Shown here: in pieces, positions 36,309 to 47,206 of the stretch
How positions within the stretch are numbered: position 1 is the first letter of the stretch
Layout: each line of letters starts with the position of its first letter
Assembly (NCBI GenBank): GCA_019321725.1
Contig: JAGSPU010001528.1
Coordinates: 83,462 to 147,461 of the forward strand
Length of the DNA stretch: 64,000 nt
Origin: Paulownia fortunei
Taxonomy: Eukaryota > Streptophyta > Magnoliopsida > Lamiales > Paulowniaceae
Reading direction: 5' to 3'
The notes under the pieces: generated by a model
Databases searched by the model: none
Told to the model about the DNA's origin: nothing
What the model saw: the letters and a program-made list of their open reading frames with translations, nothing else
Made by a program: the position numbers and the translations under genes

Positions 36309-38504
36309 ATGTCGGTGCTCAGCCGGCTCGGAGCGGCAGCGCGGCTTTCTTCTCGGCTGGGTCAGCCGGTGAGCCGAGCCTACGGATCAGCTGCCGCGGC
36401 TCAGCTCGACTACGATTATTACTACTGTTACGATGACGACGAGGAACCGCAGGGGAAGATGAACCGCATAGAAATGGAGGAATCGGAGGGATGGGAAACG
36501 CTGGGAGGGGTGTGCAGTGGGTGATCATGGGCGATCCAATGGCGAGGCGACATGTGTACGCCGAGCGGCTTGCGAAGCTTCTAGACGTTCCTCATATCTC
36601 CATGGGATCTCTCGTTCGACAGGAGCTCAACCCTAATTCTCCCCTGTATAAAAAGGTATACTTTCTTCCCATTCTTGACCTTGAAATTTGAAAAAAATTC
36701 AACTTATGAATTTGGAAAATGAATGTTCTAGGCCTTTTGCATATGTTCATTAATTTATTTTGTTGGACTTTATTTGGATTAATTTGCCACTTTAACTATT
36801 TGTTTTCTTGAAAATCACAAAATGTAAGAATTGTTTGGTTTCAAAGGAGATATTAAATGAAGAAACTAGAAGCATTGGGTGTTATATAATAATATTGGCT
36901 CATGAATATTCTCTCTATGATGAATTGATAATGCCATGCTATTTTCTTTGTGTTTCTTTTCATGAATATGTTGCAGTGATGATGGTAATTCTTTTTCTTT
37001 TTCTTTTTCTTTTTTTTTAAAAATGTTTCTATGTAGAAAATGACATTGTTTAACTTCTGCTTGGTCGTAAATAGATTGCTAGCGCAGTGAGCACAGGGAA
37101 GTTAGTTCCGGAGGACGTAATATTTGGGCTTTTATCCAAGAGGCTGGAGGAAGGATATTGCAGAGGTGAAACTGGCTTTATTTTGGACGGAATTCCTCGA
37201 ACAAGGATGCAAGCTGTTAGTGCTTTTTCCCTCTCTATCACCCCTATTTTTTGATAGTTTACAGTGGTTTCCTGCTTAATTGCTGGTTTTAGTTAATTTT
37301 CATCTGAAGAGTTTCTGATGATCAAGAGTACTAAATGTTAGTGGAATTGAAGTCATTTTTACGAATTTATCTCCAATGTTCTTTTCTTTTTTTTTTTTTC
37401 CTTTTTTACTGACTCATGTAGTTGTAGCATTTGTGTCAAATTACAGTCTTAATATTTGTAAATGTTGTGAGCAGCACGTGCGTCCAGTATTCTGATTCAA
37501 AAGGCGAAAGATAAATAACTTCTAGTTGTACGTCCAGTATTCTGATTCAAAAGGCGAAAGATAAATAACTTCTAGTTGTAGCGGAAACCCTTTTCTGAAA
37601 TTTATCTTGTGTTGATTTGTAAATTGCGACGGTTTTAAAAGCAAGTTTCTGATAATATATAATTCTTGCTTTGGTCCTTACAGGAGATACTGGACCAGAT
37701 TGCTGATATAGACTTGGTGCTGAATCTTAAGTGCACAGAGGAGTCTGTGGTGAAGAAAACTTTAGGCGGTGGAATATATTCTCCTTCTCGAGAATTCCAT
37801 TCCATGGCTACTTCAGGACTCAATCTCAGTCGTCAGCCACAGGATGGTCATTGTCAATCTTCGAGTGTTGACTCAGATACCATCTGGAGGGAGAAGCTTC
37901 GCATGTACGCAGAGCAGGTACCTCCATTTCTCTTAAATTGAACACTAACAACTACAGCTCTGGTAATAGATTTTTGTTATGGTTTTAATATGGCGCAGCA
38001 AAAGAATTTCTGATTGATTGGTCATGATAGAAACTTTTTGTCATTTCAAATTTGTGCCAATGTTGTCAACAACTTGATTAAAAAAAAAAAAATCTTCTAT
38101 GATATAGAGTATGACTCTTTTAGCCTCTTGTTCTTATCAATTGTGCATGCAATGTGTTCTATGAATTTCTACTCAGAGGGAAGACCACAGTTGTGTATGT
38201 GCTATACAAACGGTGTCATGCCTTGCAAATATAACACTTGACTATTAATAGACTCCTATAATATTTACTGCACACTGATCTCCATTTCTAACTTAAAAGC
38301 ACGCTAGCATACTAATGGAACCAGCTTTGTTTTCTTCAGATGAAGCCTCTAGAAGAATACTACAAGCAACAGAAGAAGCTTCTTGACTTCCAAGTGGCTG
38401 GTGCACCTGGAGACACCTGGCAAGGTCTTTTGGCTGCATTGCAGCTGCAACACATGAGTGCTGTCACTTCTGCTGCCAATTCATCACAGAAGTTGACTGC
38501 ATAA
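36309..38504 (+). CDS. Adenylate-kinase-like protein with degenerate P-loop
   Basis: Four exons: 36309-36655, 37075-37215, 37684-37917 and 38340-38504, giving 295 residues once a one-base frame break in the G-rich stretch 36502-36510 is bridged. The N-terminus (MSVLSRLGAAARLSSRLGQP, then SRAYGS) is Arg/Ser/Ala-rich without acidic residues, like a mitochondrial targeting peptide; an acidic stretch follows (DDDEE). Adenylate-kinase motifs include VPHISMGSLVRQEL (AMP-binding side), FGLLSKRLEEGYCRGETGF, ILDGIPRTRMQA and WREKLRMYAEQ. The P-loop position reads GDPMARRHVYAERL, without the usual GxPGxGKGT and its lysine, and no four-Cys lid is seen. Plants have a divergent adenylate-kinase-like group with this loop, so the change is probably a family trait. 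ATP-dependent activity is doubtful, and a nucleotide-binding or structural role is possible. Confidence 0.82.
37481..37580. repeat. Exact 50-bp tandem duplication in an intron
   Basis: A 50-base unit starting CGTCCAGTATTCTGATTC is present twice with no difference (37481-37530 and 37531-37580), in the second intron of the adenylate-kinase-like gene. It is either a very recent duplication or an assembly artefact. Confidence 0.95.
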
Positions 38505-39325
38505 TTTTGCCCTACCTAATTTCTGTTTGTTTTCATCTGGTGTGGTGGTAAACACAAGACATGGTCGCCATGTGGTAAGAGTATCTTGGATTTTTTTGTA
38601 GCAAGTATATCCAATTTTGTAATAGATATGAAAGGATAATCTTTTTTCTTTGTGTGTTCCGGTATATTATGGCTGAAATTGAGTGTAAACTTTATGAGGC
38701 ATTATACATATCAATAACTCTCTGTCTGACTCTGTGTTATTGTTAGCCAAGCTGAGAGGTTTTATTGTTAGTTGCCCCTCTTCTCTTGCACCTAGCAAGA
38801 AGAAATTCGGCACTAGTCCACCGAACAAATAAACTTTTCTGCATACAGATGCAAAACTAGGGGAAATTCTAATTGAGATTCGGTTAGTTTGAATTCAATC
38901 CATTACAACATAAGTTGATTTACACACTTAAATCTTACAATTAGGATACAAAGTCACAAATCATAAAGTAAAATTATATTACATATGATTTGATTGACTT
39001 GGTCAAATCAGGTTTGAATTGGATTTTTCGTAGCTAGGTGGATTTATCATGCAGGAGGAAAAGAATTGAGTGGTGGTAGGAGCTTCGCATTGAATTTGCA
39101 ACTATCAAGATAAAGAAACCTTTTTATTTACACATCAAAACTAGAAAAAGCACTCAAAGAAGATCATTTGAACATTCGACAACAGCTCTAAGATCTACAC
39201 ATTTTATAGCTAATAATACATTGGTGTCAACATCTGACACCATTTTCTTTTGATTAGTAACTGTGCATCTGACTACTGAAAAAGGAGTTCATAAAAGTCA
39301 GATTGCAACATATTTTTGTTACATA
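38505..39325. other. Convergent intergenic spacer
   Basis: An 821-base spacer between the stop codons of the adenylate-kinase-like gene (+) and the NT-C2 gene (-). It probably holds both 3' untranslated regions. No gene or notable repeat seen. Confidence 0.55.
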
Positions 39326-42300
39326 CTATTCATCCATACTTCCTGAAGGAGCTGATACCACAGTATTTCGACTTTCATTCTCTTTTGATATCCAACCAGG
39401 CTTTACTGAAGAAGGTGATGACTGGAAGCTGTCAAGGATGATGGATTTCAGAGGTGAATCCAGTTCATCAAGTTCATCATCACTTGTCTGTGATTTCTTC
39501 AGTACTGACAATGCACTACGTGTCAGCTTAGAATGACTGCCAATTTCTCCGAAGATACTAGCAACTGAAGCAGCTGATGGTGTCGGATATACAATAGGTG
39601 CTGCGGCACATGGGAAGTTCATGATAGAATCTTCTTCGGAATCGAAAGGATCCTATGACAGCAGCGCAGGATTACAGTTGATTAATGGAAAATTATTTTG
39701 TTAGCATCATTAATACTCACTACAGAGTTTCATGCATCAGTTCCAATAATGACAAAGCAAATAAAGTAAAGGAAAAGGTAAAAAAAAATGGAAGAAAGAA
39801 AATGAAGACTCCTTGCACAAGGACAAACCTCTGAATTTAAGGCTTCAAGTACAACTCCAGGAATTGGGTCAGGGCAAAACTCATCCGGGATGAAAGAGTT
39901 AAGAATCCTTCTTATCAGTGGTGGACCAAATGAAGGACACACCTGGGACCAAACAAAGGAAAAAAGATCTCAATGAGCAAGGGCATGATATTAGTAATGC
40001 AACTTAATCTGAAACAGAGCTTAGAGGCTCTGGCTGAACCTCTTTTCTAATAGTTCGACTTAATAGCATATCCTTTGGAAGCATCATAAGATCACTCAGT
40101 GTGTTAAGGAGATGGAAAGATTTTGATGATGTATCACGTGATCTTCGCTCATCATCAGTTTCTGAGTTATTCTCATTTTCAAGCAAATCATCATCATCAT
40201 CATCAATACCGAAAAGATCCGTAAGCCATCTGGACCAATTACCGATCTGTCATATTTAACACATGGCGTAAATAGATTTCAATGCTATACCAGTTTAGGT
40301 TCACAGAAAGAAGGCTATTTCGTACACATAACTAAAAGAAAAGATGAGATTCCCTTGTAACATGCGTCAAAGAAAATGACAAGCGTGTAAAATGTTCGTT
40401 ACATATATAGAGTTCCCTAAAAGCAAGACATAATTTAGTAGCAACGCTCACGCATTTTTCAGTTGTGCACCAGCACCAAAGCTAGCTTTCCCTGCTGGAA
40501 TGGGAAGAACCTCAGCATCGCTAATGGGATCCGCTACAGGATCTGTTGGAATTTCATCACCCGATTCTCGAAGGATGGCATTAAACATAGCCACATCTAG
40601 TCGAGCAATCAATTGCTTCCATTATCTAGTTATCAAAAGAGTATGTCATAATCTATGTAAAAAGCAGCTTTTGCAGACTATAAAATCTAGTCAAGTAATA
40701 ATTGCTCCATCACATAGTTATCAAAATAGATTGTTATTAGATCAATCAGTGTAAAAAGCAGGTTTTGCATATTTAAAGAATCCTTTAAATATCAGGCAGC
40801 CTAATCAAGCTTATCTCGATTTTGGGTGTTCTATCACAACTTCAGGCAGAAAAGAAAATAGGATATGATCTAGCCTGAAGTTTTAAAGGGAATAGCACAC
40901 TCAATGATTGACAGACAGAGCATGAATGGAGTCAATTTGTATCTTTTCCCTGACAGAATCTAGGACAAAAAGGGTCTCATTAAAGAATAAACAACTCAGA
41001 AGTTACACAGCTCTGTCGTCACATGATTTCCATGAGAACTATTTCATATTTTCTGCAAAGTTCTATGTCATGAATAGCATCTAGACTGTTTCATGTGCGT
41101 AGCTCATTTATACAATCAAGGGATCAATATAACACCCATTTAACTTTTTTCATGGAAGGATAATGGTGTGGAGAAGTACCAGTTTGGAGAGCACAGGTAA
41201 ACAGCCACAATTGTGTCGTCCAGCTCGAACAGGACATATCCTTTCACATGCATCCCTGAAAGCCTTTTTCCAGAGTTCCAGAGAAAAGCTCCCCTGCTCT
41301 TGGTCAATTGAACTCGATGTCCTTCTGTATAACTTGCTGGAGTAAGAATCCATACTTCTACGAATTGCTTTGGCAGCACCAGACTGCATATGTGGAGTAA
41401 ATGTCTGGAGGAAAAACACAAGAAAGCAACTTAGCTAAGTGACTGGTTTCATTCAGGCCAGAGCCAATAAATTCACACACATACTCTAGTTATTGTCAAC
41501 CCAAACACCTTTATTAGGATATTGTCAACATGTTGGCTTGGTTGACATCTCATTACTTCATAAAGAATTGGAGAAGCACTCAAAAGAGTGAGAGAGTAAA
41601 TACCTGCCACCACAGAGACTCGATGATTCGGGAAAATATCCATGATTCAACCTTTTCCAGTGCAGCTGCAAAATTAGAGGGTTCTCCCAGTCACCAAGAC
41701 AGTCCTCAAGAGCACCTCTTGTACTCTTACTGGGGAAGGACTCCCATTTAAGTGGTGATGATTTCTTCTTTCCCTTTTTGTCACCCACTTTTCCAATGTC
41801 ATGTCCAACAGAAACAGGCAACTGATTGTCCCCAAAGGACTTGTTCACAATCACTCTTAGTACTATGGTATTTGACAGCCAGAAAGTTAATCTGTATCAA
41901 ACAGAAGGCAATATTAGTAACACGAGACAAAATAAAGCAATGATCCAAAAATAGAAGGACGAGAAAAGGAAAAAAGTGATGAATTTGAGTCTCTGCTCGA
42001 TAGATTCAGATGCTAGGGAGAACAACTCAATTAAGCAGGCCAGGAAACATGTTTACCAGTTGATCACTTAAGATCAATTGCCAATATCATGTCTGAATGC
42101 ATTTGGAAGCAGAAGGGTGTGAGTTAGCTCGGAAAAACCAGTTTGAGATCGAATAACTGCTAGAGGATGAAAAAATAATGCTTTTTTGCAACCTTTCAAT
42201 GCTACTTGCCCAAATACAGGTAAAACAGTGACAGAAAATGAAAAACTATGAAGATAGAACAAGTGCTGCTGCTACCCCGGCAGAGTCCTTACAGTTAAAG

Positions 42301-44493
42301 TAATCAAATCAAACTCAATGACAAGCATACCTAGGAACATCGTTACCACATGCTTTTGCAACTAAAATTAACCCAGACACAACACTTTTAGCTGCAGTCC
42401 CTCTCCCCGGTTTAGAGTTCTGTTTGTTGGCATGAAAATAGAGCCTCGAGAGGCGTCGAGCTGGAGCATGGACTTTTGTCATGGAACTTCCATGTTCTGC
42501 AACCACAGAGTAAAGGCTGACCTCAATAGCAGCTGCTTCCATCAACTCTACCTCCAGAATTTTTATTCTATGTTCTAAACGCTGGATTCGACTATCGGAA
42601 AGAAATTTTCTTGTTTCCTTTGTGTTTGCCTTAGCATCTTTGCGCTCACTGCTTATCGAGCCTCTTGCAGTGTCTGTCACAAAAAAATGATTGCTTCTTG
42701 TTGATCCATTGCTTCTGCTTGACTCCAACGATGATCGCACTGACTTCCCATGCTTTGAGTATCAATAGTTGAAAAACTACTCTGAACTGCAAAACTTTCC
42801 TTCGTAGAAGAAAGCAGACCATTTTCCAATATGACTTGCTTCTGGACATCAACTTGAGAGAAGTCCCCTAACGGCTCACCTTCAAATTTTTGTCCTTCCT
42901 CTTCCACGATTCTTCTTTCTTCTGCATGCTTTTTATGTTTTTCTCTGATCTCATCATTTGTGAAACCATTTAGAGGAGAGTTAGTTCTTCCTGCCAAAAT
43001 CAGATCCTCTGAACCAGTAGATGAAGCATTCTTGTCATCCTGCCTGTGGCTAAAACCAGAATCTAAATGTTTATCTGTCTGGGATCTAACTCTGCAATTG
43101 ATTCTTTGGCAGTAGGACTGTTGAGTATGCCTTCCTCAGAGCTAAGCTGAACTTTCAAATCCCTCCGACCATCCACAACATTTTCCTGAATGCCCTCTGC
43201 TTCTTTTTCGGGCTCATTACTTTTTATGTTGGAGTTCTGCTGTTTCTCTGTTTCTGCCAATGCAGATGACTGAAAACTTTGAGAAGTAATTCTTTTTGAG
43301 ATCCATGCAATATCAGAAGATAAATCCATTGATGAGGAACGGGATGAATTCCCTGCTGAATTCCCATGGGATTTAGTGGTTTGCTCCTCATCTGGTTTGG
43401 CAACAAATTGATCTGGTACATGGTCAACTTTTGCCTCTCCGGCACTACCATTCACAGCAACTGTCTCATTCTGCAATTAATTGCCATCTTCCAATCAAAT
43501 CATCATCTACTGCATTACAAGAACTAGTGAACAACACAAGATTACCGTGTTCAAGCACATCATGCATATACCAGCAACAGGTGTTCAAGGGGTACTTCAA
43601 GTGATATGCTAGTGAATTTGCATCTTTTACATTTAGACTACAGGCTACCGAGACTTTATTCAGAAGCATAAAATTTCAAACCTCTGAACAGAAATGACCC
43701 TAATAGAGGTGTCACTGCAACAGTAATTGTACAACTAGCAGATAAAAAGAAAATTAATACAAGCCCTGTACCTCTTTATTTTGAGGTGATGAACTGTCAT
43801 TTGAGTCAGCTGCTGAAGAAGTGACAGCCAGCGATGAGTGTGAGGAAACATCATCATCTGTAGTGAATGAGGCAACTTCAGCTTCTTCTGCATATTCTTC
43901 ACTCATCAATGCCGAAACAGATTCCGCATGATTCCTGTCCATTGAAGCTTCTCTCATCAAGCTGTCCCTTGAGGAGGAGCTTGTGTGACTCCTCTCAGCA
44001 GGCTGGATTTTAAGGAAGAGAAGTGGTTGTACAGTGTTCCTGTAAGTCCTCTTGCAGTTAATGGGAGCACTAATGCTCAAATTTTCTTAACAATGCCACA
44101 ATCTGCCAAGTCCAGAACAGCAGTTCCTAGCAGCTGACCTTTCACTGTCTTGTCTCGTCGTGGTTCATAAAGATTAAACTCGATGCAGTTCTTCTGAAAA
44201 GTGTCTCCATCCCCACCTTTGATAGACACTTCCCGCGTTAGTGTCAGCGGAAGCCTAAAAGATTCATTGAATTCAATTTTTCCATCACCAACACCAGACC
44301 CAGACCCAAGTGAAGGCACAACTTGGTTGGTTAACCCAGAAGTCCTATCGCCATGCTCCCATTGAATCAGAACCGCACGAAGTGTTCTCAGCGACTGAGA
44401 CGGGGGCCAGGGATTGATCTCCTGGATATGAATAATGTAGTCAAGCTGAACCGAAGGGCTTTTCCTGGTTTTGGTCCTCAGACCTAGAACCAT
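39326..44493 (-). CDS. NT-C2 domain protein (EEIG1/EHBP1 type), several frame breaks
   Basis: Eight coding exons in transcription order: 44493-43772, 43470-42331, 41891-41604, 41404-41180, 40625-40452, 40246-40040, 39942-39829 and 39652-39326, about 1066 residues. The start ATG at 44493 gives MVLGLRTKTRKSPSVQLDY, the usual opening of the N-terminal C2 (NT-C2) domain (to about residue 150, CKRTYRN). A long Ser/Glu-rich disordered part follows, then a coiled-coil (RIQRLEHRIKILEVELMEAA) leading to VVAEHGSSMTKVHAPARRLS. The C-terminal half is all-helical (LWKKAFRDACERICP, ARLDVAMFNAILRESGDEIP, NWSRWLTDLFGID). NT-C2 proteins are thought to attach to membranes or cytoskeleton; function in this plant group is unclear. 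Frame is kept only with single-base changes near 44083, 43082, 42748 and 41680 (losses), 40617 (extra base) and possibly at the donor 40451. Confidence 0.82.
40592..40772. repeat. ~92-bp tandem duplication across a splice acceptor
   Basis: The segment from about 40592 to 40681 covers the start of exon 5, its acceptor and the intron upstream in transcription order. It is repeated in diverged form at about 40682-40772. Both copies share ATCTAGTC, ATTGCT, TAGTTATCAAAA and GTAAAAAGCAG. The second copy retains an exon-like ATGGAGCAATT but meets a stop soon after. Confidence 0.7.
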
Positions 44494-47206
44494 TGTCACA
44501 TCAAAACAGGTATTCGCCTGCCCTCAAGGCAAAAATGTGCCTAAATGAATTACATCACAAGGACTCGTTAAGAACAAGCGATATAAAGCATGAAGACATA
44601 AGCATAAACTATAAATGTGAATCAGAAATTTTGACTAGAAACACTCACTGCTTAGATATAAATGCGACCGTATAAAAGGCATCTTTTCTGTGAAAGGTAT
44701 ACTATTCGGTGCTAACGATTAATAAGTCAGTTCAGGGACCGGAAAACCATAAATGTCCCACCATTGTTGTTAGCACATCCACCTTACTATGCAGTCAAAA
44801 GCGATTCCATATTCACAACACACAGTCTCAAACACGTGTAATAAACCGCTTAAAGACTTCTTTAACATACAGGAACCAAAGAGCACACTAAAACATAAAA
44901 AAAAAAAACAAAAAACATAAAAAAAAAACAAAAAAAAAAAAGAAATGAAATCAAGCTACAAATACTTACTCACAGAGGTGCTCGGTTGAGGCATAAACTC
45001 TACCTAAAAGAATTTCAAAAATATCCAAAATCGCAAAAAAATTGTAAAAAAAACACACACACACAGAGGACCAAAAAAAAAAAAACACAAAAAAGAGCTT
45101 ATTGCAAGATCATTACACAAACTAGATCCAAACACAGCCGACATAATCAGCTTAACATCATTGAATTACCAGCTCAAATTATCACATACCAAAGCTATAT
45201 CACAATGCAGCAGCACCTAAAGATATATATACTCCAATTTATATGTATTATTTACAGAACATAATCAAGTTAAAGATCAATGCAATATATTTACCAAAAA
45301 GAAAAAAAAAAAAAGAAAAGAAAAGGATAAAAAAGCACTTACAGAGCATTTGAAGTGTGGAATATTAGACGAATGCGTGGAAGATGGAGCAGAAACGGTG
45401 CGTTTTGTAACTGATGGTCTGCCTACTCATATAAACATGAGAGAGAGAGAGAGAGGTGTATGTGAGTGTTGTGAGGCTGTGAGTGAAGTGAACAAAAAAA
45501 GCTTAAGATGAGAATGATATAATAAATTACTCTTTTATTTCAACCTATTTAAGATATTAGTAAAAAAAATTATTACTATGAATTTTCTTGAATAATAAAT
45601 ATATTTTCAAATAATTTTGCAATGTGTAGGCAGGAATTAATTAATTAATTTGGTAATCGTTTCGTTGGCCCAACAGACTAATTACAAAAAGACGTGCCAA
45701 TTTAATTTGTTGTAATGGGGCATTTAGCGTTTGTCTGAAAAGAAAATTAATAATAATAATAATAATAATAATTAAGAATATTTAGGTGTGAGAGTGTGGG
45801 GTAGGGAGTGGAAACCAAAACCATGGAAAATTTGGAAGACAACAGAAACCAAAGCAAGTACATAAACATAATGTGGTTGTGGATTTAATAAAATCAATTC
45901 AATAGTAAATAGTAATGGTGTGTTGGGTGGGCGGTGGACTTTGGACTTTGGACTTGGATGTTTCCCCACATATATATTTTTCCAATTTATTAACCATTGT
46001 TGCCTGCTCTCTCATTCTGAATTTAGTATGTTAACTGAGGACCTTATGCTATAACCTAATAAGAAAAACCAAAAAAATGTGAGCCAATCAAATTTCATTT
46101 ATAAGTAATAAGTTTGGATTAATTAGATCTCACTTTTTATTTTTATTTTTCTCTAGGGTTGTGAAAAAACTTGTGATTCTTTAATTTATATCCTAAAATG
46201 CAGTAGAAGCAATGTTACAAGTGGGTTCCATGTAAGGTAAAGGTGGTGGATAGAATAAATAGCAGATAAATATATTTGGCTTTGGAGCTATTATTCTATA
46301 CTTCAATATGGTATAAATAACATTTATTTCCTTTTTTTATCCACAATCTTTTCATTTATTTTAGTGAGGATTGAGGAGCTAAAATGTCCATAGCCCACCC
46401 ACTGTTTTTATGCATTCAACATCTTACCAGCAAGTAGGTTGACATGTCCCCTCAAGATGATTGATCAACCAAAAAATAGCCATTCCTATTCTTGATCCAC
46501 CTAACTTTTTTCTGAAATGTATAAATGGTAAGTTCCAAGGTCACGTCTCACACAACACAAATCAACACAAGCAGAAGAATATATGTGTCTTCTTTTTTGT
46601 GCTTCTAAGCTAAATACCTAACGCATTCCAATCTGCTGCCACCTGAACATGGGACATGCTTTAACTAACATATCATCATCTAATATACCACAACACCAGT
46701 ATGTTTCGCCTAAATTACCCCCATACAAAACAACTCTTAAGGACGGTGCAAATACATAAAGACCTCATCAATCTCCATCCCCCATTCATACAAATGTTAA
46801 TAATAAATTGACATATATCACATACAAAAGTTAAAGTCACATTGCTCAACTATCTGAATTCCTCACATCAACCTACTGACTGCCATTGCCACACTACTCA
46901 ATTGGTTCCAAGTATAACTTTGTAAATCAAACTGTAGAATGATCTTCACTACCAGTTTGTGTCAAGATAATAACATCTCAGATCTCTTCTCTGTAACTTA
47001 CACCTATTCTCTAAGTCAATCAAGGAATCAAGAGTGTAAAACGGCATTTACAAATTACTCAGTTACAAATAAAACAAGAATAGCTAGGTCGAGAGCTCAG
47101 GCACATTCATGTTTACTGAGCCACCATGAAGATACGGGTCCTCATCAGGATGGATGCTAAGTATTCCCACAAAAAGAAAGGGTGTTGCTCAGAGGGGTTG
47201 ATTATC
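44494..47206. other. Spacer between NT-C2 and pseudokinase genes
   Basis: Contains the leader and promoter of the NT-C2 gene, probably with a 5'-untranslated exon near 45340-45430, and the 3' untranslated region of the LRR pseudokinase. A-rich runs (44898-44941, 45050-45083) and a TAA/AAT run near 45749-45771 are present. No further gene recognised. Confidence 0.5.

Noticed and set aside
39326..44493. NT-C2 gene as several separate small genes
   Set aside because: The pieces lie in one order on one strand, join in phase at splice sites, and together follow one known domain order; the breaks sit in homopolymers.
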